Assembly: GCF_030811455.1 (NCBI RefSeq) | Contig: NZ_JAUSQU010000001.1 | Location: 6,262,001-6,326,000 of the forward strand | DNA: 64,000 bases | Source: Streptosporangium lutulentum | GTDB taxonomy: Bacteria; Actinomycetota; Actinomycetes; Streptosporangiales; Streptosporangiaceae | Reading direction: 5' to 3' | Shown: positions 16,017 through 23,865 of the stretch, in pieces | Layout of the letters: every line of letters begins with the position of its first letter | How positions within the stretch are numbered: position 1 is the first letter of the stretch | Notes under the pieces: model-generated | Told to the model about the DNA's origin: nothing | What the model saw: only the letters and a program-made list of their open reading frames with translations | The model's database searches: none | Program-made: the position numbers and the translations under genes

Positions 16017-16928
16017 TCAGACGATCGGCGGGCGGCCGAGGCGGAGCATGCGCCAGGCGGTGTTCCAGCCCATCGGACGGCGCTCTCCCGCGGGCTCGCG
16101 CAGGCCTTCGGTGAAGCCCTTGAACCAGGCGCGCAGGGCGGCGCCCGAGCGCTCCCTCAGGAGGGTGAGGGCCATCCAGTTGAGGAGGTAGAGCACGGCC
16201 AGGGGCCAGGGAAGGTTGCGGCGGGCCAGCCAGACGCGGTTGCGCGCGTTGAGACGGTAGAAGTCGGCGTGGCGGGTCGGGGGGACCTGCGGGTGGTACA
16301 TGACGGTCTGGGCGTCGTATTCGATGCGGTAGCCCTCACCGAGCAACCTCCAGGCCAGGTCGGTCTCCTCGTGGGCGTAGAAGAACCGCTCGGGGAGCCC
16401 GCCGACCTGGAGGAAGGCCGAGCGGCGGATGGCGCAGGCGCCGCCCAGGAAGGTGGTGACCGGGGAGGATCTCTCGGGGTCGCCGGCGCGCAGGCGAGGG
16501 ACGTGGCGGCGCTGGCCGATGCCGCCCTCGGGGTCCATCACCCGGAACGAGACGACCGCGAGATCGTGTTCTTTGGAGAAGCGCTCACGCAGATGGGAGA
16601 CGAGGTTCGTCTCGCCGTACCAGCCGTCGTCGTCGAGGAAGAGCACCACGTCGCCCGAGCACTCCTCGACGCCGCGGTTGCGGCCGGCGGGGATGCCCGC
16701 GTTGTGGTTCAGCCGCACGGTCTTGACCGAGGCCGACGAGCCCGAGGGCACGCCGACCGACAGCTCCGGGACGTCCGCGCCGTTGCCGACGATGACCACC
16801 TCGACGTCGCCGTCGACCTGGTTCAGCGCGGACTCGACGGCCCGATCCAGCTCAGGGATTCGGTTGCCCATGGTGAGGATGACGCACGAGATCTTCAACG
16901 GGTCATCGCCCTGACGCGTCGAGAGCAC
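16017..16928 (-). CDS. Family 2 glycosyltransferase (rhamnosyltransferase-like)
   Basis: The protein is 303 residues from GTG 16928. The GT-A domain begins ISCVILTMGNRIPELDRAVE at about residue 13, followed by NHNAGIPAGRNRGVEE and the DxD-type VVLFLDDDGWYGETN. The acceptor part has FLGGACAIRRSAFLQVGGLP, FYAHEETDLAWRLLGEGYRI (the catalytic ED region) and a C-terminal hydrophobic stretch near 225-245. This layout is that of WbbL/GlfT1-like transferases that act on lipid-linked intermediates. It is monocistronic or follows the cassette to the right; 166 nt separate it from that stop. Confidence 0.87.
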   Translation of the reverse strand: MLSTRQGDDPLKISCVILTMGNRIPELDRAVESALNQVDGDVEVVIVGNGADVPELSVGVPSGSSASVKTVRLNHNAGIPAGRNRGVEECSGDVVLFLDDDGWYGETNLVSHLRERFSKEHDLAVVSFRVMDPEGGIGQRRHVPRLRAGDPERSSPVTTFLGGACAIRRSAFLQVGGLPERFFYAHEETDLAWRLLGEGYRIEYDAQTVMYHPQVPPTRHADFYRLNARNRVWLARRNLPWPLAVLYLLNWMALTLLRERSGAALRAWFKGFTEGLREPAGERRPMGWNTAWRMLRLGRPPIV

Positions 16929-17094
16929 GTACGGAGCATACTTTCATGATCACCGAGTCTGCTGGGGCGGCCAGTTCTGGTCGAACTAGCAGTTACTGAT
17001 TTACCGGAGAACAAGCGTATCGGAATCGCCAACAAACACCCACCAAACAGCAAGGTGTTCGCATTTACGACGCACCGGCACGCGGCCCGGTTCC

Positions 17095-17862
17095 TCATGA
17101 AAGCCGCCTGGACATCAGGATGCTGATCAAATGCAGGATCATCTGCAGCACGGCGACCACCACGCAGGCCACCACGAGCACCCGGGTCGCGGCCAGACCT
17201 CCGCTGAGCGCGTCCCAGATCGCGGCGATCACGACGAGGATGGACAGCTCCACCGCCTGGACCACCCGGTGGAACTTCAGCGCCGCGGCCGCCTTTCGGG
17301 CCATGCCCAGACCGCGTGACTGGAAGTGCTCGGCCGACGCCTCGGTGGCGGCGACCAGCCCCGACCTGGCGCGGGCCACGTCGACCAGGTCGGTCTCCGC
17401 CTTGATCAGGATGGCGCCGAGCGCGGCGGCGAACCCGATCACGGTGTACCAGTCGGGCAGGATCTCCGACGCCCGGAAGCCCAGCCCGATGAGCAGGGCG
17501 GCCTCGGCGAAGTAGTGGCCGACCCGGTCGAGGTAGACACCGGTGATGGAGGTCCGCCGGGTCCAGCGCGCCAGCTCACCGTCGGAGCAGTCGAGCAGCA
17601 GGTAGATCTGGATCAGCACGGCCGCGCCGACGGCCGCCCAGAGGCCGGGGAGCGCGAGGACCGCGCCGGCCAGCACCCCGCACAGGATCATCAGCCAGGT
17701 GGTCTGGTTGGGCGTGATCGGCGTCTTGGCGAGAAACCAGGTGACGTAGATCGACAACTTGCGCATGTAGAGCGCGCCGGCCCAGTGCTCGCCGCTGTTG
17801 CGATCCATGGTGGAGTGCGGCTGAGCCACCGCACGGAGCTCAGCGACCGATGGCCCGGACAT
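17095..17862 (-). CDS. CDP-alcohol phosphatidyltransferase family membrane enzyme with altered active-site residue
   Basis: The protein is 255 residues with about six TM segments. The signature reads LDCSDGELARW then ITGVYLDRVGHYF. This fits D1xxD2G1xxAR...G2xxxD3xxxD4 except that the fourth acidic residue, normally the general base, is His (codon 17515-17517). The paralogue at 20555 keeps Asp. The enzyme should move a phosphoalcohol from a CDP-activated donor to a membrane or polyol acceptor. Start ATG 17862 overlaps the dehydrogenase-like gene by 23 nt, so the two are coupled. Together with the cytidylyltransferase upstream it forms a three-gene cassette. Whether the His variant is active cannot be told from the sequence. 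Confidence 0.85.
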   Translation of the reverse strand: MSGPSVAELRAVAQPHSTMDRNSGEHWAGALYMRKLSIYVTWFLAKTPITPNQTTWLMILCGVLAGAVLALPGLWAAVGAAVLIQIYLLLDCSDGELARWTRRTSITGVYLDRVGHYFAEAALLIGLGFRASEILPDWYTVIGFAAALGAILIKAETDLVDVARARSGLVAATEASAEHFQSRGLGMARKAAAALKFHRVVQAVELSILVVIAAIWDALSGGLAATRVLVVACVVVAVLQMILHLISILMSRRLS

Positions 17863-18898
17863 AGTCCCCCACCCGATCGCGAATCTCCGGCTCCGACAGG
17901 CGCAGGTGCTCAAGGATGGTGTATCGCCCGGGACGGGTGGAGGGCGCGAGCATGACCGCCTCGGTGAACTGGTCGTCGGTCAGCCCCACGTCGTGGGGGG
18001 TGACCGGTAGCTCGTGCCCGCGTAAGCAGTCAACGACCTGGGTGAGCCTCCGGGAGTCCTCGCGGAGGAAGAAACAGAAGGCCGCTCCTATCCCGGCGAG
18101 TTCGCCGTGATTGGAGGTGCCGGGAAAAAGCTGATCCACGGCATGCAGGATCTCATGATCTCCGCCACTCGAGGGACGGGACGACCCGGCGACCACCATC
18201 GACATCCCCGAGAGGATGAGCGACTCGGCCAGCACGGTGAGAAAGGCGTCGGACTCGATCGAGTCGTTCCTGCCGATCAGCGCCTCCGCCGCGGTGCGGG
18301 CCATCGCGCAGGCCAGGCCGTCGATCGGCTCCCCGCGCTCGGTGTTGCCGAGCTGCCAGTCGTCGATCGCCGACAGGTTGCTCACCACGTCGCCGACGCC
18401 GGAGCGGACCAGCGACGACGGCGCGTCGTGGACGAAATCGAGGTCCACCATGATGGCCAGCGGCATGGGCACGCCGAAGGTGCCCTTGCCGTTCTCATGC
18501 GTCAGCGACGCCACCGGGGAGCAGATCCCGTCGTGCGACAGGTTGGTGGCCACCGCCACCATCGGGATCCCGGCGAGCGACGCGGCGTATTTGGTCGCGT
18601 CGATGGTCTTGCCGCCGCCGATGCCGACGACCGCCTCGTAGGCGCCCTTACGCAGGTCGGCGCCGAGCGATACGGCCGCGTCCACCGAACCGTCGGCCAC
18701 CCGGAAGACCTTGGCCTCGCCGAGCGAGGGAGCGATCACCGAGGCGATCCGGTCTCCCTGGCCCGCGCCCACGGCCACGGCCACGCGCCCGGAGGTCGCC
18801 ACCCGGCTGTCGGCGAGCAGCGAGCCGAGCTGAGCGATCGCGCCGCGCCGCACCTCCACGGTCAGGGGGGCGGGCAGCATCCTGGCTAGTATCGGCAC
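17840..18898 (-). CDS. sn-glycerol-1-phosphate dehydrogenase-like protein (EgsA/AraM family)
   Basis: The protein is 352 residues from GTG 18898, which has GGGAG 5 nt upstream; ATG 18880 is an alternative. NAD-binding glycine motif: VVGIGGGKTIDATKYAASLA. Then VATNLSHDGICSPVASL, typical of archaeal and Bacillus G1P dehydrogenases. Metal ligands are visible as Asp in SGVGDVVSNLSAIDDW and the two His in GGDHEILHAV and SNHGELAGIG. The predicted reaction reduces dihydroxyacetone phosphate to glycerol-1-phosphate. The start overlaps the cytidylyltransferase stop and the stop overlaps the CDP-alcohol transferase start, so one polycistronic unit is likely. A different keto-phosphate substrate remains possible. 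Confidence 0.82.
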   Translation of the reverse strand: MPILARMLPAPLTVEVRRGAIAQLGSLLADSRVATSGRVAVAVGAGQGDRIASVIAPSLGEAKVFRVADGSVDAAVSLGADLRKGAYEAVVGIGGGKTIDATKYAASLAGIPMVAVATNLSHDGICSPVASLTHENGKGTFGVPMPLAIMVDLDFVHDAPSSLVRSGVGDVVSNLSAIDDWQLGNTERGEPIDGLACAMARTAAEALIGRNDSIESDAFLTVLAESLILSGMSMVVAGSSRPSSGGDHEILHAVDQLFPGTSNHGELAGIGAAFCFFLREDSRRLTQVVDCLRGHELPVTPHDVGLTDDQFTEAVMLAPSTRPGRYTILEHLRLSEPEIRDRVGDYVRAIGR

Positions 18899-19638
18899 GC
18901 GATCTCCCGCGCCTTCGCGAGGTCGTCGTGGTTGTCGACCTCGACCCACGGGACATCACCGATCGGGGCGACGGCGATCTTCTCGCCGCGGGCGACCAGC
19001 TCCTGGTAGCCGTCCTCGTAGTAGAGCTGCGGGTCGCGCTCGAACGTGGCCTGGAGGGCGTCCGCGAGACGCTCGCCGATGCCGGAGCGGATCAGCGTGG
19101 CGCCGATGTACTCACCGGCCGCGTCGGCCGGGTCCATCAACTTGGTGATCAGCTTGAGGTGACGGTCTCCGTCGAGGGTGACCTTCATCTCCTCCTCGGC
19201 GAGCTTCTTGACGTCGTCCACCGCGAGCAGGATGTCGCTCGTCGCCGGGGCGGAGAGCAGCGTCTCCTCCACCGAGACGGGGTGGACCGTGTCGCCGTTG
19301 ACCAGGAGCACGCCCTGGTCGAAGTATTCGCGCGCGCACCAAAGGGAGTAGGCGTTGTTCCACTCCTCGGCCTTGTCGTTGTGCACGAGGGTGAGCTTCA
19401 CACCGTGCCGCCGCTCCAACTCGGCCTTACGCTCGTGTACGGCCTGCGCCTGGTAGCCGACGATGACCACGACATCACGAAGATCCGCCGCCGCGAGGTT
19501 CCTCAGCGAGATATCCATGATCGTGGTGTCGCCGTCGACCGGCACGAGTGCCTTCGGCAGCGTGTCGGTGTACGGCCGCAGGCGTCGTCCGGCCCCGGCG
19601 GCCAGCACCATTCCCAGCAACGTGCGCTCCTCATCCAA
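18886..19638 (-). CDS. Sugar/polyol-phosphate nucleotidyltransferase (LicC-like cytidylyltransferase)
   Basis: The protein has 250 residues. The nucleotide-binding signature is MVLAAGAGRRLRPYTDTLPK, followed by ALVPVDG with the conserved Lys. EEWNNAYSLWCAREYF resembles the choline-phosphate cytidylyltransferase LicC segment, and VLLVNGDTVHP supplies the metal-binding Asp. The last residues (WVEVDNHDDLAKAREIA) are the usual closing motif of inositol- or glycerol-phosphate cytidylyltransferases. The start is a TTG at 19638 with GGGGG about 5 nt upstream. Being first in the cassette, it probably makes the CDP-alcohol that the phosphotransferase consumes; the phosphate donor may come from the G1P-dehydrogenase-like enzyme. 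Confidence 0.85.
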   Translation of the reverse strand: MDEERTLLGMVLAAGAGRRLRPYTDTLPKALVPVDGDTTIMDISLRNLAAADLRDVVVIVGYQAQAVHERKAELERRHGVKLTLVHNDKAEEWNNAYSLWCAREYFDQGVLLVNGDTVHPVSVEETLLSAPATSDILLAVDDVKKLAEEEMKVTLDGDRHLKLITKLMDPADAAGEYIGATLIRSGIGERLADALQATFERDPQLYYEDGYQELVARGEKIAVAPIGDVPWVEVDNHDDLAKAREIACRY

Positions 19639-19722
19639 GTGAGCCCCCGGCGGGTACTCCTGGCCCCAAAGGTTAGTTGCCTTTAGGCCCTGATCGTGTA
19701 ATCGAGGGTTTGCCGGACGTTC

Positions 19723-20346
19723 TCAATCGTGTGCCTCCAGATCCGCCGCGTCCACCCCGAAACGCGGAGCCGCCAGCCAGCAGGTGACGCTCTCCCAGGA
19801 GAAGAGACACCACAGATAGAGCGCGAGCAGGGCGAACATCAGTGTGACCTGCCCGGCGAGGCCGCCCAGCGCGATCAGCAGCATCCTGCCGTCCCAGCCG
19901 AACCCGAACGTGGCCAGCCAGGGCGGCGGATAGACCCGCTGCCTCACCCGGTAGACGATGTCGTAGTGGTGGAAGGCCATCGCGCCGAGCAGGAGGAAGA
20001 TCAATCCCGGCGGCACCTCGTGCGCGAAGCCCACCGAGGCCACGAATCCGTACTCGGTGAGGCGCAGGATCGGCGGAACCAGCCAGTCGAGCCGGCCGTC
20101 GTGCGGGTGGGAGCTTCCGGGCCCCGCGAGCAGCAGTGCCACCGCGGGGGCGAACACGGCCAGTCCGTCGGTGCCGGCCACGCCGACCATCAGCATCACC
20201 CCGGTCACGAACATCCCGACCAGCACGGGTGGCAGCGGCGGGAGCTGACCGGCCACCAGCGCGCCCATCGCCCGGGACAGCACCCCGTCGTCCCGGTAGG
20301 CGACCACGGTGCTGCGCGGCACCGGCGTCATGTGCACGGAAATCAT
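19723..20346 (-). CDS. DUF5941-type integral membrane protein
   Basis: The protein has 207 residues with about five hydrophobic segments (for example VLVGMFVTGVMLMVGVAG and LIFLLLGAMAFHHYDIVYRV). The last resembles the DUF5941 domain that, to my recollection, often forms the C-terminal part of actinobacterial CDP-alcohol phosphotransferases. Here it is a separate frame 208 bp after the stop of such a gene, with a 48-bp tandem repeat in between. Start ATG 20346 has GAGGAG about 10 nt upstream. The role is unknown; physical association with the upstream transferase is likely. Confidence 0.65.
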   Translation of the reverse strand: MISVHMTPVPRSTVVAYRDDGVLSRAMGALVAGQLPPLPPVLVGMFVTGVMLMVGVAGTDGLAVFAPAVALLLAGPGSSHPHDGRLDWLVPPILRLTEYGFVASVGFAHEVPPGLIFLLLGAMAFHHYDIVYRVRQRVYPPPWLATFGFGWDGRMLLIALGGLAGQVTLMFALLALYLWCLFSWESVTCWLAAPRFGVDAADLEAHD

Positions 20347-20419
20347 GATCGAACCTGTCTCCTCAATCGCCTCGCGGGACGCTCACCGTGCTTCGCCTTC
20401 CGCCCCTCTCCCCACGGAG

Positions 20420-20547
20420 CCCGCCGCCCCTCTCGCCACAGGGCCCGCCGTTCCATCCATCGCGAAGCCCGCCGTCCCTCTCGCCGCAGGGCCCGCCGTT
20501 CCGTCCGTCGCGAAGCCCGCCGTCGCCGCGCGCCACGGAGCCCGTCG
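20420..20547. repeat. 48-bp tandem repeat between phosphotransferase and DUF5941 genes
   Basis: Copies lie at 20420-20467 and 20468-20515 (three mismatches), with a degenerate partial third copy from 20516. Each begins CCCGCCG and ends CATCGCGAAG or CGTCGCGAAG. The period is a multiple of three, and read on the minus strand in the DUF5941 frame it encodes Ala/Gly-rich repeats (GTAGFA-type), interrupted by a stop at 20383. Confidence 0.8.
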
Positions 20548-20554
20548 TTTCCGA

Positions 20555-22171
20555 TCATCCGCTGAGCGACCTGCCCACCCTGCCGGCAAGCGTGTAGAGC
20601 ACGGCGACCCCGCCCCAGGCCAGCAGCGCGACGAAGGTCACCCACGCGTTGAAGAACGCGGCGGTCACCGCGATCAGGGCCATCCGCTCCCCGATGGGCA
20701 GCACAATGATCTTCTTGAGCCAGCGGGTGAAGGAGACGCGCTCCAGCCGTCGCGAGAGCCCCACGACCCCTCCGCCCAAGCTCGTCCCGGCCGTGCGTCT
20801 CCCGGTCGCGGTCCCGGCGTGTCCGGCGCTCTCCGCGCCCCCGGCTCCCCGCTCCCGCGGCGACGACATCGGCGCCGTCCGCCTGGCCGTGTCCGCCGAG
20901 GCGGACAGCGAGCCGGCCGTCCTGGCCCAGGCCGTCCCCACCCGGTTCGCGTCGGCGCGGGATCCCGCGTAAGAGAAGTCGATCATGTGACGGAGTGCCT
21001 GCAGGATCAGCGCGGACACCGCCAGCATCCAGATGCCGTCCGGGCCGCCGCTGCCGTGGCCGTCCAGTCCCGCGGCGTAGCCGACGGCGAGGCCCACGTA
21101 GACGGCGTACTCCTTGACCCGGTCGAAGGTGGCGTCGAGCCACGCGCCGAGCGGGGAGAACGCGCGGGTGTAGCGGGCGAGCTGCCCGTCCACGCAGTCG
21201 AGCACGAACGACAGGTAGAGCAGGATCGCCCCGGCGACCTGAGCGGGGCGCGTGCCCACCGAGAACCAGACCGCGGCGAGCACGGCCAGGCCGACGGAGA
21301 TCCCGGTGACCGCGTTGGGCGTCAGCCCCAACCGGACGGCCGGCCTGATCAGGTGTCTGGACCAGGAGCTCACGCAGTACGTGGTGAAGAAGCCGTCGTT
21401 GCCCTTGACCGCGGCGTCCAGCCGGGCGTCCGTCTCGTCGACCTCGCCCAGCCGCAGCACGGCCGAGTCGGCGCCCGCCTGCCCGGCCGTCCGCTCGCAG
21501 TGCAGCCGCCCGAGTCCGGCCGCGCGCACGGGGACGCCCGAGCGGATCAGCCCGACCAGGAGCAGGTCGTCGGCCTCGGCGCCGTCCATCGGACCGAACC
21601 CGCCGGCCTCGGCCAGGTCGGCCAGCGCTCCGGCGGTCTCGGCGAGATGCCCGAGATCGGCCACGCCGACCTGGAGCACGCCCCTGAAGGTGCCGTTGGG
21701 CTCGTCGACGTCGTGGAAGGAGGTGCCCGCGGCCACCACCCGGCCGCCCTCGATCCTGACCGGCGGGCGCAGCGGCCCGGCGTCCTCGCCGCCGGTGGCC
21801 ACCAGCGCGCCGGTGTCGCGTGCGGGATGCCCCAGGAGCGCGGCCAGCGCCTCGGTGTGGGCCACCAGGTCGCCCGCGATCAAAGCCATCGGGCCGGTGG
21901 ACGCGATGGCCGCCTTGGCGATCCTGCGCAGGTCGTCGGCGAGCCCTCGCGACCCCTCGGACCCGATCATGCGGGTGCCGTCGGGCACATGGTCGTCGCC
22001 GGATCGGGTGATCACATGTATGTCTCGGACGGGAAGCCTGGCGAGCTGGCCCTTCAGCCTGTCGAGCAACGTGCCGTCGGCGCAGCGCAGACCTGCCGCC
22101 ACGGTGGTGGCGAACACGACGGCCGATGTCCGGGAGGTGTCGGATGACGCGGGAGTGTGGCGATCGTGCAA
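20555..22171 (-). CDS. Two-domain protein: NTase-like N-terminus plus CDP-alcohol phosphatidyltransferase
   Basis: The protein is 538 residues from TTG 22171, chosen because AAGGAG lies 6 nt upstream. Residues about 12-240 look like a degenerate nucleotidyltransferase fold (TSAVVFATTVAAGLRCADGT, MALIAGDLVAHTEALAALLG) without the GxGxR-K signature. The CDP-alcohol transferase begins near 255 with SSWSRHLIRPAVRLGLTPNA. Its full signature LDCVDGQLARY...LGAWLDATFDRV keeps all four acidic residues. About 80 residues of Ser/Ala/Gly-rich cytoplasmic loop (about 395-465) precede the last helices. It resembles the logic of fused cytidylyltransferase/phosphotransferases such as DIPP synthase. It is divergent from the CDP-polyol gene, sharing a 155-bp promoter region. 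Confidence 0.82.
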   Translation of the reverse strand: MHDRHTPASSDTSRTSAVVFATTVAAGLRCADGTLLDRLKGQLARLPVRDIHVITRSGDDHVPDGTRMIGSEGSRGLADDLRRIAKAAIASTGPMALIAGDLVAHTEALAALLGHPARDTGALVATGGEDAGPLRPPVRIEGGRVVAAGTSFHDVDEPNGTFRGVLQVGVADLGHLAETAGALADLAEAGGFGPMDGAEADDLLLVGLIRSGVPVRAAGLGRLHCERTAGQAGADSAVLRLGEVDETDARLDAAVKGNDGFFTTYCVSSWSRHLIRPAVRLGLTPNAVTGISVGLAVLAAVWFSVGTRPAQVAGAILLYLSFVLDCVDGQLARYTRAFSPLGAWLDATFDRVKEYAVYVGLAVGYAAGLDGHGSGGPDGIWMLAVSALILQALRHMIDFSYAGSRADANRVGTAWARTAGSLSASADTARRTAPMSSPRERGAGGAESAGHAGTATGRRTAGTSLGGGVVGLSRRLERVSFTRWLKKIIVLPIGERMALIAVTAAFFNAWVTFVALLAWGGVAVLYTLAGRVGRSLSG

Positions 22172-22326
22172 ACTGGGCTCCTTCGTATCCGACGGGATCA
22201 CCGTACGAATCGGGGAGTGCGCACTCAGCGTAGCGAGATCTTGACTGGATAGCACGGGAGCGCGCCCGACGATCGGGTACCCACCCATTACGCTCGCCGT
22301 ACCCGGACCTTCGAAGGAAGCTGACC

Positions 22327-23739
22327 TTGGCCGCTCTTGAACCACGTCGTCGAACCGTCGGTGTCGTCCTGGCCGGCGGTGTCGGCCAGCGTGTCGGCCT
22401 GAACACCCCCAAGCAGCTCATCAAGATCGCCGGAAAGACGATCATCGAGCACACGCTCGCCGTGTTCGACGGCGCCCCGGAGATCGACGAGATCATCGTG
22501 CTGATGACGCCCGGTTTCACCGAGGAGGTGGAGCGGATCGTCGCCCGCAACGGCTTCGGGAAGGTCAGCAGGATCCTGGAGGGCGGCGCGAGCCGCCCGG
22601 ACACCACCTGGCGGGCGCTGAAGGCGCTGGGGGCGCAGGAGTGCGACGTGCTCCTGCACGACGCCGTACGCCCGCTTCTGGAGCCCCGGATCATCACCGA
22701 GTGCGTGGAGGCCCTGAAGGTCTACTCGGCCGTCGACGTGGCGATCCCGAGCTCCGACACGGTCGTGGTGGCCGCCCCCGGACCGCGCGGGGAGATCGTC
22801 CGGGACATCCCCGAGCGGTCCGGGCTGCGGCGGGGCCAGACCCCGCAGTGCTTCCGGCTCTCGGTGATCCGCGAAGCCTACGAGCGGGCCTTCGCCGATC
22901 CGGACTTCGACAGGCGGCCGCCCACCGACGACTGCGGCGTGGTGCTTCGCTACCTGCCCGACGTGCCGATCTACATCGTGCCGGGCAGCGAGCACAACAT
23001 GAAGGTCACCCACCCGGTGGACGTGTTCATCGCCGACAAGCTCTTCCAGCTCGCCGCGGGCACCGCCCCCACGCACTCCCGCCAGGCGCTCCGGGAGGCG
23101 ATGGAGGGCAGGACGATGGTGGTCTTCGGCGGCAGCTACGGCATCGGCGCCGACGTGGTGGACCTGGCCGGGCGCCACGGCGCCCAGGTGTTCTCCTTCT
23201 CCCGGTCCCTGAACGGAGTGCGCGTCGAGGACGCCCAGGCGGTGAGCGACGCGCTCGCCGGCGCGGCCAAGGAGACCGGGCGGATCGACTACGTGGTCAA
23301 CACCGCGGGCGTGCTGCACATGGGCAAGCTCGGCAAGGCCGACGACCTCACGATCGCCGAGACCGTGGGCGTGAACTACCTCGGTCCCGTCAACATCGCC
23401 AGGGCGGCCATCCCCCACCTCCGCGAGACCCGGGGGCACCTCCTGCTCTACACGTCCTCCTCCTACACGCGGGGCCGGGCCGACTACAGCCTCTACTCCT
23501 CGACGAAGGCCGCCGTGGTCAACCTGACCCAGGCCCTCGCCGACGAGTGGGCCGAGTACGGCGTGCGGGTCAACTGCGTCAACCCGGAACGGACCAGCAC
23601 CCCGATGCGATCTCGCGCCTTCGGGGAGGAACCGGCGCACACCCTGCTCTCACCGCGCGCCGTCGCCCAGACCTCACTGGACGTGCTCGTCTCCAACCTG
23701 ACCGGACAGGTGATCGACGTTCGCCTCGACGCGACCTGA
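22327..23739 (+). CDS. Bifunctional cytidylyltransferase (IspD/TarI-like) fused to SDR reductase, probable CDP-ribitol synthase
   Basis: The protein is 470 residues from TTG 22327 (GAAGGAAG 7 nt upstream). Domain 1 (about 10-235): VGVVLAGGVGQRVGLNTPKQ, VLLHDAVRPLLEP, RGQTPQCFRLSVI and HNMKVTHPVDVFIAD, all hallmarks of IspD/TarI. Domain 2 (about 255-470): SDR with MVVFGGSYGIGADVVDLAG (NAD(P)-binding), NTAGVLHMG, and catalytic S-Y-K as SSSYTRGRADYSLYSSTK. This order matches Haemophilus Bcs1-type ribulose-5-phosphate reductase/CDP-ribitol pyrophosphorylase rather than the MEP pathway. It would feed the TagF-like polymerase next door. Its 3' end is the first copy of a 38-bp repeat. Confidence 0.88.
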   Translation: MAALEPRRRTVGVVLAGGVGQRVGLNTPKQLIKIAGKTIIEHTLAVFDGAPEIDEIIVLMTPGFTEEVERIVARNGFGKVSRILEGGASRPDTTWRALKALGAQECDVLLHDAVRPLLEPRIITECVEALKVYSAVDVAIPSSDTVVVAAPGPRGEIVRDIPERSGLRRGQTPQCFRLSVIREAYERAFADPDFDRRPPTDDCGVVLRYLPDVPIYIVPGSEHNMKVTHPVDVFIADKLFQLAAGTAPTHSRQALREAMEGRTMVVFGGSYGIGADVVDLAGRHGAQVFSFSRSLNGVRVEDAQAVSDALAGAAKETGRIDYVVNTAGVLHMGKLGKADDLTIAETVGVNYLGPVNIARAAIPHLRETRGHLLLYTSSSYTRGRADYSLYSSTKAAVVNLTQALADEWAEYGVRVNCVNPERTSTPMRSRAFGEEPAHTLLSPRAVAQTSLDVLVSNLTGQVIDVRLDAT

Positions 23740-23809
23740 CCCTTCAGCCGATCGACGCCCACCTCGCCGTAACCCGACAGTTCAACCGATCGACATCCAC
23801 CTCGGTTCA
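23696..23809. repeat. 38-bp tandem triplication spanning the stop codon of the fused CDP-polyol gene
   Basis: Units at 23696-23733 (coding), 23734-23771 and 23772-23809 (both non-coding except for the stop) start with ACCTGAC or ACCCGAC and share GATCGAC and CCTCG at identical offsets. The period is exactly 38 bp, not a multiple of three. The two downstream copies thus derive from the gene's last 14 codons. The divergence between copies indicates an old event. Confidence 0.75.
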
Positions 23810-23865
23810 ACCCGACACAGCGCGCCTACCAGGGCAAACACCGGCACACGGGATAGCGTCGGAAG

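Noticed and set aside
16958..16993. CTGCT/AGCAG and AGTTC/GAACT inverted pairs after the CDP-alcohol phosphotransferase gene as a terminator
   Set aside because: The stem is broken by a 9-nt bulge on one side and its arms are only 5 bp each, too weak to list.
20420..20547. The 48-bp repeats as a CRISPR array
   Set aside because: Copies are directly adjacent without unique spacers, so they are a tandem repeat.
20343..22697. A 784-codon frame overlapping the phosphotransferase gene in another frame
   Set aside because: It is Arg-rich and motif-free, while the alternative frame carries a complete CDP-alcohol phosphotransferase signature and a good ribosome-binding site.
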